A DNA stretch of 64,000 nucleotides from Glacieibacterium sp038210595. GTDB lineage: Bacteria; Pseudomonadota; Alphaproteobacteria; Sphingomonadales; Sphingomonadaceae. Position numbers and translations under genes: made by a program. The notes beneath the pieces were generated by a model. It searched no databases. It had not been told where the DNA came from and was given only the letters and a program-made list of their open reading frames with translations. Shown here piece by piece: positions 34,533 through 43,600 of this stretch. The number at the start of each line of letters is the position of its first letter. Within the stretch, counting starts at the first letter, position 1. Location of the stretch: NCBI GenBank assembly GCA_038210595.1, contig JBBQWN010000005.1:1-64000 (forward strand). Direction: 5' to 3'.

Positions 34533-35933
34533 CTATTTCGCCTCGGCGTATGTCCGGATCAGCGCGTGGAGATAGTCGCGGCCCTTGTACACCGACGCAA
34601 CGCGGATGTGCTCATTGAGACCGTGGATGCCGCCGTAGTCGGCCTCGTAGAGTACGCCGGGAACGCCGTAGGACGGGATGCCGGCGGCGGCGAGGAAGAT
34701 CGAGTCGCTCGCGCCCGTCGACATCGTCGGGATCAACGGCAGGCCGGGGTACATCTGTTTCGCCAGCGCCTCCGCCGGTCCGAGCACGGCGGGGTCGAGC
34801 GGCGTCGGCCGCGACGGCGGGCCGCGCCGGGCCTTGGCGGTCAGCCGGACCTGCGGATCGCCGATCACCGCGTTCAAGGTCGCCGCGGTGCCGTCGACGG
34901 TCTCGGTCGGAAAGATGCGGCAGTTGATGTTGGCGGTGACCCGCTGCGGCAGCGCGTTCTCGGCGTGGCCGCCGTTGATCAGCGTCGTCACGCAGGTGGT
35001 GCGCAGCGTCGAATTGAGCAGCGGGTCGCGCGCCAGGATCGCCGCCGCCGCGGTGTCGTTCGGGTTGGCGGCAATGGCGCGGGCGGCGGCGGCATTCGCG
35101 GGCGGCATCGTCGCGGCGGCGCGCGTGAAATAGGCTCGCGTCGTGTCGTCCAGCGTCACCGGAAAGTCGTGCGCCTGCACCTTTTCCACGGCTTGCGCGA
35201 TGCGCAGGATGGCATTCTCCTTCGGCGGCCGCGACGAGTGGCCGCCCGGGTTGGTCGCCTCGATCGTGTAGTTCTGCGAAATCTTCTCGCTGACCTGGAG
35301 CTGCAGCGCGATCGGCCGGCCGTCGGGCGCGACGCTGCCGCCACCGCCTTCGTTCAACGCGAACTGCGCGTCGATCAGGTCGCGCTTGTTGGCCGCCAGC
35401 CACTCCGCGCCGTTGAACGCGCCGTTGGTTTCCTCGCCGCAGGTCAGCGCCAGCTTGACCGTCCGGCGCGGGCGCTTCTCGGCCTTCAGCCGGATCATCG
35501 TGTCGGTGTAGATCGCCGCCATCGCCTTGTCGTCGGACGCACCGCGGGCATAGAAATAGCCGTTCTCCTCGACCAGCGTGAACGGGTCGCGGGTCCAGTC
35601 CTCGCGCTTCGCCTCGACGACATCGATGTGCGCCAGCAGCAGGATCGCCTTCGCCTTGGCATCGCTGCCCGGCAGCACGACGACCAGCCCGCCCTCCTTG
35701 GGCTTTTCGGGAATCGCGAACGGCGTCAGCTCGGCATCGGTATAGCCCGCCGCCTTCAGCCGCGTCGCCAGCTGTGCCGCGGCCTGGGTGCACGATCCCG
35801 CCGACAGCGTCGTGTTGGTGTTGACCAGCTCCTCGTACAGCGCGCGGAACTTCGCCTGGTCGGGCCGTATCGTCTGGGCCGAGGCGGTGCTCGCCAACAG
35901 CGTCGCCGCCAGCGTCAAGGTCATCATCTTCAC
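34533..35933 (-). CDS. secreted M20 family metallopeptidase
   Basis: 466 residues. A signal peptide (MKMMTLTLAATLLASTASAQ) directs it to the periplasm. The dizinc aminopeptidase motifs appear in order: AHIDVVE, ARGASDDKA, CGEETNG with the general-base Glu, NEGGGG, and HGLNEHI near the end; NPGGHSS marks the lid domain. It probably trims peptides. The alaC gene ends one base away, convergent. Confidence 0.9.
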   Translation of the reverse strand: MKMMTLTLAATLLASTASAQTIRPDQAKFRALYEELVNTNTTLSAGSCTQAAAQLATRLKAAGYTDAELTPFAIPEKPKEGGLVVVLPGSDAKAKAILLLAHIDVVEAKREDWTRDPFTLVEENGYFYARGASDDKAMAAIYTDTMIRLKAEKRPRRTVKLALTCGEETNGAFNGAEWLAANKRDLIDAQFALNEGGGGSVAPDGRPIALQLQVSEKISQNYTIEATNPGGHSSRPPKENAILRIAQAVEKVQAHDFPVTLDDTTRAYFTRAAATMPPANAAAARAIAANPNDTAAAAILARDPLLNSTLRTTCVTTLINGGHAENALPQRVTANINCRIFPTETVDGTAATLNAVIGDPQVRLTAKARRGPPSRPTPLDPAVLGPAEALAKQMYPGLPLIPTMSTGASDSIFLAAAGIPSYGVPGVLYEADYGGIHGLNEHIRVASVYKGRDYLHALIRTYAEAK

Positions 35934-36017
35934 GCGCCGTCCCCCGTAACCAGTGACGCATTCGCGCCGTTGCCGTCAGTAAGCGGCAGTGCGTCGCCGA
36001 TAACAAGCCCTTGGGCG

Positions 36018-36046
36018 TTGACTTGGGAGCCACCTCGCCCACATAA
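36018..36046 (+). promoter_or_regulatory. candidate housekeeping promoter of the suf operon
   Basis: TTGACT at 36018-36023, then 17 bases, then ACATAA at 36041-36046, about 35 bases before the regulator's TTG start. The -35 is near consensus and the -10 is weak. Since the first gene is an Rrf2-type regulator, its own binding site would be expected around here; I could not define it. Confidence 0.42.
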
Positions 36047-36079
36047 GCCGGACGAAATCGCTCCGCTTTAGGAACCCGC

Positions 36080-36505
36080 TTGATCCGTCTCAGCAACCTT
36101 GCCGACTATGCGGTCGTGGTGATGACCGCGGCGGCAAAGTGCGACGACCCGCGCCTGTCCGCCGCCGCCGTCGCCGCGCACACCGGCATCCCCGCGCCGA
36201 CGGTCGCCAAGCTGATGGGCACGCTCGCCAAACAGGGCCTGCTGGTCTCGACCCGCGGCGTGGCGGGCGGTTTTCATCTGGCACGCGCCGCCAGCGCGAT
36301 CAGCATTGCCGCGATCGTCGAGGCGGTCGACGGGCCGATCGCGTTGACCGCGTGTCAGGAGGGCGAGGTCTCGTCCTGCGCACTGACCGGCAGCTGCGCG
36401 GTCAAGCCGCACTGGGCCCCGATCAACGGCGCGGTACGCAGCGCGCTGCTGGCGGTCAGCCTCGCCGACCTGCTCCAGCCCGTCCGCAATAAGGTGCCGG
36501 CATGA
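36080..36505 (+). CDS. Rrf2-family SUF operon regulator
   Basis: 141 residues from a TTG start with AGGA seven bases upstream. The N-terminal winged helix (RLSNLADYAVVVMTAAA, VAKLMGTLAKQGLLVSTRG) is that of Rrf2/IscR proteins. Three cysteines in CQEGEVSSC and TGSC are spaced to hold an Fe-S cluster (C-x7-C-x5-C). It probably senses cluster supply and controls the suf genes that follow; ATGA overlap with sufB supports one operon. This SUF-type regulator is common in sphingomonads. Confidence 0.9.
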   Translation: MIRLSNLADYAVVVMTAAAKCDDPRLSAAAVAAHTGIPAPTVAKLMGTLAKQGLLVSTRGVAGGFHLARAASAISIAAIVEAVDGPIALTACQEGEVSSCALTGSCAVKPHWAPINGAVRSALLAVSLADLLQPVRNKVPA

Positions 36506-37983
36506 CTGACGACGTTTTGGTTCGTGACGCCGCGGCAATCGCCGCGGTCGATGATCTTGCCACCTATAAATGGGGTTTCGTCTCCGACATCGAATCCGAG
36601 ATGGCCCCCAAGGGCCTGAACGAGGACACGGTGCGCTACATCAGCGCCAAGAAGGACGAGCCGCAGTGGCTGCTCGACTGGCGGCTGAAGGCGTACCGCC
36701 TGTGGCTGACGATGGACGCGCCCGACTGGGCCAAGGTCGACATCGCGCCGATCGACTATCAGGACATGTATTTCTACGCCGCGCCCAAGGCCAAGCCGAC
36801 GCTCGCTTCGCTGGACGAGCTCGACCCCGAGATCCGCCGCACCTATGAAAAGCTCGGCATCCCGATCGAGGAGCAGAAGATGCTGGCGGGCGTCGAGGGC
36901 AGCCGCCGCGTCGCGGTCGACGCGGTGTTCGACAGCGTCTCGGTCGCCACCACTTTCCGCGCCGAGCTGGAGCGCGCCGGCGTCATCTTCCGTTCGATCA
37001 GCGAGGCGGTGAAGGAATACCCGGACCTCGTGAAGAAGTGGCTGGGCAGCGTCGTGCCGCAGCGCGACAACTACTTCGCCTGCCTCAACTCGGCGGTCTT
37101 TTCCGACGGCACCTTCGTCTACATTCCCGAAGGCGTCCGCTGCCCGATGGAGCTGTCGACCTATTTCCGCATCAATGCCCAGAACACCGGGCAGTTCGAG
37201 CGCACGCTGATCGTCGCCGACAAGGGCAGCCACGTTTCGTATCTCGAAGGCTGCACCGCCCCGATGCGCGACGAGAACCAGCTGCACGCGGCCGTCGTCG
37301 AACTGGTCGCGCTCGACGATGCCGAGATCAAGTACTCGACCGTGCAGAACTGGTATCCGGGCGATGCCAACGGCGTCGGCGGCATCTACAACTTCGTCAC
37401 CAAGCGGGCGAACTGCCTCGGCAAGCGCAGCAAGGTCAGCTGGACGCAGGTCGAGACGGGCAGCGCGATCACCTGGAAATACCCGTCCTGCGTGCTGTCG
37501 GGGGAGGATTCGGTCGGCGAATTCTACTCGGTCGCGGTCACCAACAACCGCCAGCAGGCCGACACGGGCACCAAGATGATCCACTTGGGGCGCGGCAGCC
37601 GCTCGACCATCGTGTCGAAGGGCATCAGCGCCGGCCGATCGAACAACACCTATCGCGGGCTGGTGAAAGTCGCCGCGACGGCCGAGGGCGTCCGCAACTT
37701 CACCCAGTGCGACTCGCTGCTGCTCGGCTCCGAGTGCGGCGCGCACACCGTGCCGTACATCGAGGTCCGCAACCCGAGCGCCCAGATCGAGCACGAGGCG
37801 ACCACCTCCAAGATCAGCGACGACCAGATGTTCTACGCCCAGTCCCGCGGCCTCGACGCCGAGGAGTCGGTCGCGCTCATCGTCAACGGCTTCTGCCGCG
37901 AGGTGCTGAAGCAGCTGCCGATGGAGTTTGCGGTCGAGGCGCAGAAGCTGCTCGGAATCTCGCTCGAGGGCAGCGTCGGGTGA
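36502..37983 (+). CDS. sufB: Fe-S cluster scaffold subunit SufB
   Basis: 493 residues, the usual length. Conserved SufB blocks are evident: KWGFVSDIESEMAPKGLNED, VVPQRDNYFACLNSAVFSDG, IPEGVRCPMELSTYFRIN, EGCTAPMRDENQLHAAVVEL and ASTVSKGISAG-like SRSTIVSKGIS. With SufC and SufD it forms the cytoplasmic scaffold that builds [4Fe-4S] clusters. The stop codon shares one base with the ATG of a lipoprotein gene that sits between sufB and sufC. Confidence 0.97.
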   Translation: MTDDVLVRDAAAIAAVDDLATYKWGFVSDIESEMAPKGLNEDTVRYISAKKDEPQWLLDWRLKAYRLWLTMDAPDWAKVDIAPIDYQDMYFYAAPKAKPTLASLDELDPEIRRTYEKLGIPIEEQKMLAGVEGSRRVAVDAVFDSVSVATTFRAELERAGVIFRSISEAVKEYPDLVKKWLGSVVPQRDNYFACLNSAVFSDGTFVYIPEGVRCPMELSTYFRINAQNTGQFERTLIVADKGSHVSYLEGCTAPMRDENQLHAAVVELVALDDAEIKYSTVQNWYPGDANGVGGIYNFVTKRANCLGKRSKVSWTQVETGSAITWKYPSCVLSGEDSVGEFYSVAVTNNRQQADTGTKMIHLGRGSRSTIVSKGISAGRSNNTYRGLVKVAATAEGVRNFTQCDSLLLGSECGAHTVPYIEVRNPSAQIEHEATTSKISDDQMFYAQSRGLDAEESVALIVNGFCREVLKQLPMEFAVEAQKLLGISLEGSVG

Positions 37984-38378
37984 TGTTTCGTGCCGCTCTA
38001 CTGCTGGCCGCGTTCGGATTGGCGGCGTGCGACAAGCCGGCATCGCGCGAAAGCGGCAACCCCGCCATCGACCGCGCCCAGGCGGCCGCGGACGCGGCGT
38101 CGACCGCCTATGCCTCGTGCGTCGACAAAGCCGCGAAGGCGATCGACGTCAGCCTCGACCAGCCGCCGGCACTTGCCGACAAGGCTATGAAGTCGTGCAT
38201 CGCCGAGCGCGGTGTCGCCGTCACCAAGGTGCATGCGGCCGAGATGGCGCGCGGCGGCGACGAGATGATCGCGATGGAGATCGCCGAGCGCTCGGTACGC
38301 GTCGCCGATGGCGAACTCCGCGACCGCGCCAACGCGACCATCGTCACCCGCAAATATTCCGACAAGAAGGCCTCGTAA
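37983..38378 (+). CDS. small lipoprotein inserted between sufB and sufC
   Basis: 131 residues. A lipoprotein signal peptide (MFRAALLLAAFGLAACDKP, lipobox LAAC with Cys16) precedes a hydrophilic, alanine-rich helical body with two more cysteines. The mature Cys is followed by Asp, which in E. coli would favour retention in the inner membrane. The ATG overlaps the sufB stop (TGATG) and one base separates its stop from the sufC TTG, so it is an integral part of the operon. Function unknown. Confidence 0.85.
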   Translation: MFRAALLLAAFGLAACDKPASRESGNPAIDRAQAAADAASTAYASCVDKAAKAIDVSLDQPPALADKAMKSCIAERGVAVTKVHAAEMARGGDEMIAMEIAERSVRVADGELRDRANATIVTRKYSDKKAS

Positions 38379-38379
38379 G

Positions 38380-39120
38380 TTGCTCCAGATTAACGACCTC
38401 CACGCCACCGTCGGCGGCAAGACCATTCTCAACGGCCTGACGTTGACCGTGAACGCCGGCGAGGTGCACGCGATCATGGGGCCGAACGGCGCGGGCAAGT
38501 CGACGCTTTCGTACGTGCTCGCGGGCCGCGCCGGCTACGAAGTGACCGGCGGCAGCGTCACCTTCGACGGGCACGACCTGCTGGCGCTTGCCCCGCACCA
38601 GCGCGCCGCCGCCGGCCTGTTCCTCGGGCTGCAATATCCGGTCGAGATCCCCGGCGTGTCGAACCTCGCCTTCCTGCGCACCGCCCTCAATGCCCAGCGC
38701 AAGCAGCGTGGCGAAGCCGAAGCCTCGGGCGCCGAGTTCATGAAGCTGGTCAAGGTCGAGGCCGAGGGCTTCGGGCTGTCGATGGACATGCTCAAGCGCC
38801 CGGTGAACGTCGGCTTCTCGGGCGGCGAGAAAAAGCGCAACGAGATGGTCCAGATGGCGGTCCTCGCGCCGAAACTGGCGGTGCTCGACGAAACCGACTC
38901 CGGCCTCGACATCGACGCGCTGCGCGTCGTCAGCGACGGCATCAACCGCCTGCGCTCGCCGGAGCGCGCGACGCTGCTGATCACCCACTACCAGCGCCTG
39001 CTCGACTATGTCGTGCCCGACCGCGTCCATGTCCTTGTGGCGGGGCGCATCGAGCGCAGCGGCGGGCCCGAGCTCGCGCACGAACTCGAGCGCGAGGGCT
39101 ATGTGAGGCAGGCAGCGTGA
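38380..39120 (+). CDS. sufC: Fe-S assembly ATPase SufC
   Basis: 246 residues from a TTG start (MLQINDLHATVGGK) with an AAGAAGG ribosome binding site. An ABC-type ATPase: Walker A GPNGAGKST, signature FSGGEKKRNE, Walker B LAVLDETDSGLD and the H loop ITHYQRLL. It powers the SufBCD scaffold. It overlaps sufD by four bases. Confidence 0.96.
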   Translation: MLQINDLHATVGGKTILNGLTLTVNAGEVHAIMGPNGAGKSTLSYVLAGRAGYEVTGGSVTFDGHDLLALAPHQRAAAGLFLGLQYPVEIPGVSNLAFLRTALNAQRKQRGEAEASGAEFMKLVKVEAEGFGLSMDMLKRPVNVGFSGGEKKRNEMVQMAVLAPKLAVLDETDSGLDIDALRVVSDGINRLRSPERATLLITHYQRLLDYVVPDRVHVLVAGRIERSGGPELAHELEREGYVRQAA

Positions 39121-40202
39121 GCGCCTACCCGACCCGCAAGATCGAGGACTGGCGCTGGAGCGACCTCAGCGGGCTCGACGCGCTGGCGGCGGGACACGCG
39201 AACGACGCGCTGCCCGACCTGTCGCGCTACTGGATCGACCTCGACGGCCCGCGGCTGGTGTTCGCCGACGGGCGCTTCGTCGAGGCGCTGAGCGACCGGC
39301 GCGGCCTTACCGTCACAGCGGTGCGCAGCGCGCCCGGTCACCCGCTCGGCGATGTCGCGGCGGCGAAAGCGACCACCGGCCTGTGGCTGACCCGGACCGC
39401 GAACACACCCGCCATCGGCCCGATCCAGATCGTCCATGTCGCCAGCGGCGGTGCTTCGCACCTGTCGAGCCGGATCGAGCTGGCGCGCGATGCCCATGCC
39501 GAAATCGTCGAGACCCACGTCGGCGCGGGATGGAGCAACGTCACGGCCACCGTCGCGCTGGCCGAGGGCGCGCGTCTGATGCGGACCATCCGCGTGCTCA
39601 AGACCGGCGGCGCGCACACCGACTTCACGCTGGCGACGGTCGCGCAGGCTGCCAGCTACACATCCGCCGCGCTGGTGACGGGCGCCGATAGCGCCCGTCT
39701 CGAGGCCCGCATCAAGCTGGACGGCACCGGCGCGTTCGCGGAGGCCGACGGTGTCATGCTGTCGCGCGGCGAGCAGAACCTCGACAGCTTCACGCGGGTC
39801 CAGCACGCCGCGCCCGGCGGCAGCAGCCGGCAGGTCTGGCGCTCGGTCGCCGACGACCGGTCGACCGCGTCCGTTGCCGGCCGCGTCGAGGTCGCGCGCG
39901 ACGCGCAGAAGACCGACGCCGAGCAGTCGGTGAAGGCGCTGCTGCTCGCCCGCACCGCGACCGCCAACGCCAAGCCGGAGCTGGAAATCTTCGCCGACGA
40001 CGTGAAGTGCGCGCACGGCGCGACGGTCGGCGAGCTGAACCGCGACGCGCTGTTCTACCTGCAGAGCCGCGGCGTCGATCCGGCGGCGGCGAAGGCACTC
40101 CTCACCCGCGCCTTTATCGCCGACGCGCTCGACCGCATCGGCGACGAGACGGTGCGCGAAGCGGTGACGGCAGACGCGATTGCGTGGCTGGAGGCCAAGT
40201 GA
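39117..40202 (+). CDS. sufD: Fe-S assembly protein SufD
   Basis: 361 residues, GTG start overlapping the sufC stop (GTGA). The N-terminal YPTRKIEDWRWSDLS and the beta-helix core are typical. The C-terminal region has ADDVKCAHGATVGELNRDALFYLQSRG, containing the conserved Cys and His. It pairs with SufB in the scaffold and helps iron entry. It overlaps sufS by four bases. Confidence 0.95.
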   Translation: MSAYPTRKIEDWRWSDLSGLDALAAGHANDALPDLSRYWIDLDGPRLVFADGRFVEALSDRRGLTVTAVRSAPGHPLGDVAAAKATTGLWLTRTANTPAIGPIQIVHVASGGASHLSSRIELARDAHAEIVETHVGAGWSNVTATVALAEGARLMRTIRVLKTGGAHTDFTLATVAQAASYTSAALVTGADSARLEARIKLDGTGAFAEADGVMLSRGEQNLDSFTRVQHAAPGGSSRQVWRSVADDRSTASVAGRVEVARDAQKTDAEQSVKALLLARTATANAKPELEIFADDVKCAHGATVGELNRDALFYLQSRGVDPAAAKALLTRAFIADALDRIGDETVREAVTADAIAWLEAK

Positions 40203-41410
40203 ACGCCCCCGCCCACCCCTTCGTCCGCGACCACCGCGCCGACTTCCCCGGCCTCGCCGACGGCTGGGCGTACCTCGATTCCGCCGCCACCGCGCAGAAG
40301 CCGCAGGCGGTGATCGACGCCATCGCCAGGGGCTATGGCCCCGACTACGCAACCGTCCACCGCGGCGTCTATGCACGCTCCGCGACGATGACCGAGCGGT
40401 TCGAGGCGGCGCGGCAGACCGTCGCGACCTTTATCAACGCCGCGTCGCCGTCCGAAGTCGTGTTCGTCCGCGGCGCGACCGAGGCGATCAACCTGGTCGC
40501 CCAGTCGTGGGGGAACGCCCTGAGGCCCGGCGACCGCATCCTGATCTCCGCGCTGGAGCACCACAGCAACATCGTGCCGTGGCAGCTGCTGCGCGACCGC
40601 TTAGGGCTCGAGATCGACGTCGCGCCTCTGACCGCCGACCAACGCATCGACGAAGACGCTCTGATCGCGATGCTGACCCCGCGCACGAAGCTGGTCGCCA
40701 TCGCGCACGTCTCGAATGTACTCGGCAGCATCGCCGACATCGGCCGCATTGCCGAGGCGGCGCACCGTGTCGGCGCGCTGCTGCTGATCGACGGCTGCCA
40801 GGCGGCCCCCCGCCTTAAGGTTGACGTGCAGGCCAGAGGTGCCGACTTCTACGTCTTCTCCGCCCACAAGCTCTACGGCCCGACCGGTATCGGCGTGCTG
40901 TGGGCGCGCGCCGACATTCTCGACGCGATGCCGCCGTGGCAGGGCGGCGGCGCGATGATCGAGACGGTGACCTTCGAACGCACCACCTACGCGCCTGCAC
41001 CGCAGCGCTTCGAGGCGGGCACCCCGCACATCGTCGGCGCGATCGGGCTTGCGGCAGCCATCGACTATGTGAACGAGATCGGCCTCGACGTCATCGACGC
41101 GCACGAGCGCGGGCTGGCGACGCTCGCCCGCGACGGCCTGCGCCGGATCAATTCGGTTCGCCTGTTCGGCCCCGAGGAGTCCGCCGGCATCGTCAGCTTC
41201 GCGTTGGACGGGGTGCATCCGCACGACATCGGCACTATCTTGGACGAGGGCGGCGTCGCCATCCGCGCCGGCCACCATTGCGCGCAGCCGCTGATGGGGT
41301 TGCTCGGCGTTCCGGCGACGGCGCGGGCGAGCTTCGCGGTGTACAACGGCGCGGACGATGTCGAGCGGCTGCTCGACGGCATGAAGCGGGTGCAGAGGAT
41401 TTTTGGATGA
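40199..41410 (+). CDS. sufS: cysteine desulfurase SufS
   Basis: 403 residues from GTG. A class V pyridoxal-phosphate enzyme that takes sulfur from cysteine for cluster building. LDSAATAQKP opens the protein, the Schiff-base Lys224 is in FSAHKLYGPTG, and the persulfide Cys361 is in RAGHHCAQP. No sufE or sufU gene is nearby, so the sulfur acceptor is elsewhere. Its ATGA overlaps the next gene. Confidence 0.96.
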   Translation: MNAPAHPFVRDHRADFPGLADGWAYLDSAATAQKPQAVIDAIARGYGPDYATVHRGVYARSATMTERFEAARQTVATFINAASPSEVVFVRGATEAINLVAQSWGNALRPGDRILISALEHHSNIVPWQLLRDRLGLEIDVAPLTADQRIDEDALIAMLTPRTKLVAIAHVSNVLGSIADIGRIAEAAHRVGALLLIDGCQAAPRLKVDVQARGADFYVFSAHKLYGPTGIGVLWARADILDAMPPWQGGGAMIETVTFERTTYAPAPQRFEAGTPHIVGAIGLAAAIDYVNEIGLDVIDAHERGLATLARDGLRRINSVRLFGPEESAGIVSFALDGVHPHDIGTILDEGGVAIRAGHHCAQPLMGLLGVPATARASFAVYNGADDVERLLDGMKRVQRIFG

Positions 41411-41850
41411 ACGAGCGAACGTTCACGGTGGAAGAGGTCGCAGCGGCGCCCGAGGTGGCGAAGGCCCCGCCGGTCGGCTCTGATCGCCAGCCCGACTACC
41501 TTGAGGGCTTCCTGAGCGCCAAGCCCGCCCCCGCGGGCGACGCCCCCGGCGGCGAGCTCTACGAGTCCGTCATCGAGGCGATCCGCTCGATCTTCGACCC
41601 CGAAATCCCGGTCAACATCTACGATCTCGGCCTGATCTACGGCGTCGACATCGACGAGGGCCATGCCGTCGTCACCATGACCTTGACCACCCCGCACTGC
41701 CCGGTCGCCGAGACCATGCCGGGCGAGGTCGAGATGCGCGTCATGAGCGTCCCCGGCATCGCCACGGCGGAAGTCAATCTGGTGTGGGACCCGGCATGGG
41801 ATCCGGGCAAGATGTCGGACGAAGCCAAGCTTGAAATGGGGATGCTGTAG
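41407..41850 (+). CDS. SUF-associated DUF59/MIP18 protein (SufT-like)
   Basis: 147 residues. A disordered, alanine/proline-rich N-terminus of about 45 residues leads into the DUF59 domain: IFDPEIPVNIYDLGLIYGVD, then TTPHCPVAE with the functional Cys, and LVWDPAWDPGKMSDEAK. SufT-type proteins help mature Fe-S clusters. It overlaps sufS by four bases and shares one base with the next GTG. Confidence 0.93.
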   Translation: MNERTFTVEEVAAAPEVAKAPPVGSDRQPDYLEGFLSAKPAPAGDAPGGELYESVIEAIRSIFDPEIPVNIYDLGLIYGVDIDEGHAVVTMTLTTPHCPVAETMPGEVEMRVMSVPGIATAEVNLVWDPAWDPGKMSDEAKLEMGML

Positions 41851-42218
41851 TGGAGACCCTCACCGCCCCCCGCGTCCGCCGCGAACGGCCCGCGCCGATC
41901 ATCGTCACCGATGGTGCAGCCGGGCGGATTGCGGACCTGATGGCCAAGGCCCCCGAAGGCACCGCCGGGGTCCGCCTGACGACGCCCAAGCGCGGCTGCT
42001 CGGGGCTGGCCTATGACCTATCCTACGTCGCCGAGGCCAAGGCGGGCGACGAGGCCGTGCCGACGCCCGCCGGCACGCTGTACGTCGATGGCGGCAGCCT
42101 GATGTACCTGATCGGCAGCACGATGGACTGGCGCGAGGATGACTTCACCGCCGGTTTCGTGTTCAACAACCCCAACGCCAAGGGGGCCTGCGGGTGCGGA
42201 GAAAGCTTTACCGTCTAG
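41850..42218 (+). CDS. sufA: A-type Fe-S carrier protein
   Basis: 122 residues from GTG. The HesB/IscA/SufA pattern has three conserved cysteines: KRGCSGLAY and, at the end, NAKGACGCGESF. It carries clusters from the scaffold to target enzymes. It is the last SUF enzyme of the operon; a lipoprotein frame begins inside its 3' end. Confidence 0.94.
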   Translation: METLTAPRVRRERPAPIIVTDGAAGRIADLMAKAPEGTAGVRLTTPKRGCSGLAYDLSYVAEAKAGDEAVPTPAGTLYVDGGSLMYLIGSTMDWREDDFTAGFVFNNPNAKGACGCGESFTV

Positions 42219-42454
42219 CCGCGCTACTGCCGTTGCTAGCGCTCGCTGCCTGCGTCGACACCGCCGTCGCGATCGTAAAGGCGCCCTTCCAGATCGTCGG
42301 CAAGACCGTCGACGTGTTGACTACGAGCCAATCCGAAGCCGATCGCAACCGCGGCCGCCGCGAACGCAAGGCCGAGGAGGAGCAGGCCAAGCACGATCGC
42401 AAGATGGCGAAGGAACGCCGCAAGACCGATCGCGAGGCGCGGCGGGAGCGCTGA
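42194..42454 (+). CDS. small lipoprotein overlapping sufA
   Basis: 86 residues from a GTG that lies 25 bases inside sufA in another frame; AGGGGG is a likely ribosome binding site. The signal peptide (RLAALLPLLALAAC) ends in a lipobox with Cys20. A short hydrophobic-amphipathic stretch follows, and the last 40 residues are a charged Arg/Lys/Glu helix. No family recognised. Like the lipoprotein between sufB and sufC it is tied to the operon by overlap. Confidence 0.75.
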   Translation: MRRKLYRLAALLPLLALAACVDTAVAIVKAPFQIVGKTVDVLTTSQSEADRNRGRRERKAEEEQAKHDRKMAKERRKTDREARRER

Positions 42455-42459
42455 TCCCG

Positions 42460-43050
42460 TTAACGTGAATAGTTCGGGCAGGTCGCGGAAATCTGAGCCC
42501 AGATCTGTTCGACCTCTGCGGGCAATTGTTGTGCCGCGATATCCGCAGCTGCGGCATTGTCCAGCGAGTATTCTTCCGTCCGCATCACCTGGAAAGCGCG
42601 TTGGTGCCGGCTGGCTTAAAACAGGATAGCGTAGCCGCAATTGCGGTCAGAGGTCGTATAACGGACAGCGAAATCGACAGCAGCGTAGATGCCGGGTTGC
42701 GGCGACTCCGCGGGGCCCTTTGTCCAGGTGACTTTCAAGATACGGCGATCGCGCCGGAGCCCGAGTCTGTGGACGCGCTCGTCCATTTCAGTAAGAAACT
42801 TGGCGAGGGGCAACATAGCCTGCAGCTGCGCCGTCATGATCGCGTGCGCGTCACTGAACTGGCCACCATCGACAGCCTGAAAATAGGCGTCGAGCCGCCG
42901 CCGGGCGATCGGCTCATCTGCGACCGTCGGCACCCAGCCGGGTGCGGAATCGGTTGTTAGGTTGACCTCCCGTGGCGGCGGCTCCGCCAGCGCCGGCGCA
43001 ACCGACACGACTAGGGCTGCCGCGACCAGCCGCCCGCCTCGTCTAGTCAT
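42460..43050 (-). pseudogene. secreted protein gene interrupted by an in-frame TAA
   Basis: From the ATG at 43050 a frame reads a signal peptide (RLVAAALVVSVAPALA, then EPPP) and a ~120-residue periplasmic domain (RRRLDAYFQAVDGGQFSDAH, VTWTKGP) and stops at TAA 42616-42618 after CGYAILF. The same frame then continues without further stops to TAA at 42460-42462 as a sensible sequence, FQVMRTEEYSLDNAAAADIA and IWAQISATCPNYS. Sequences of this general type end with such a segment, so one point mutation (or a sequencing error) has probably truncated a 195-residue protein. It overlaps the SixA-like gene by eight bases. Confidence 0.65.
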
Positions 43051-43588
43051 CCGGCCCCAATGTCGGGTCGAGATCGCGCGGCCGGATGAAGCGCACCAAC
43101 CGGCCGACATTGTCGTCGGCGTCAGCCCAGCGGTCGATGGCGAGCTCGATCCGGGCCAGCGTCGCTGTCGGATATTTGATCTCCGCCTCGGCGCGCAGGC
43201 CGTCGCCGGGGGGGACCAGCATGAGCAACAGGTCCTCGCAGCCGGGATTGTGGCCGACCAGCAGCGCATCGTCGTGCGCGTCGCTGAACTGCTGGATCAG
43301 GAGTAGCAGCGTCGCCGCCGACGACAGATAGATGCGCGTATCCCACAGCGGCTTCAGCGGCTGGCCGTAGCCGTCCTCGATGCCCTCGATGGTTTGGCGG
43401 ACCCGCACCGCGGGACTGGCAGCGACGTGGTCGAAGGTCAGACCCTCGTCCGCGAACCAACTACCGATGCGCGCCGCCGCCCGCCGCCCGCGGCCGTTGA
43501 CCGGGCGGTCGAAGTCGCGCTCGACGGTATCGTCCCATGAGGATTTGGCGTGGCGGAGCAAGGTGAGCGTCTTCACGGACCGCACCAT
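43043..43588 (-). CDS. SixA-like histidine phosphatase
   Basis: 181 residues. The phosphohistidine motif LLRHAKSSWDD lies near the N-terminus, the second core His is in VGHNPGCEDLL, and Arg in the ASPAVRVRQTIE block completes the pocket. SixA in E. coli dephosphorylates a phosphohistidine in PTS/phosphorelay proteins; the target here is unknown. It sits between the DinG-type helicase, 12 bases upstream, and the broken secreted-protein gene. Confidence 0.9.
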   Translation of the reverse strand: MVRSVKTLTLLRHAKSSWDDTVERDFDRPVNGRGRRAAARIGSWFADEGLTFDHVAASPAVRVRQTIEGIEDGYGQPLKPLWDTRIYLSSAATLLLLIQQFSDAHDDALLVGHNPGCEDLLLMLVPPGDGLRAEAEIKYPTATLARIELAIDRWADADDNVGRLVRFIRPRDLDPTLGPDD

Positions 43589-43600
43589 GCGTCGGACAGG

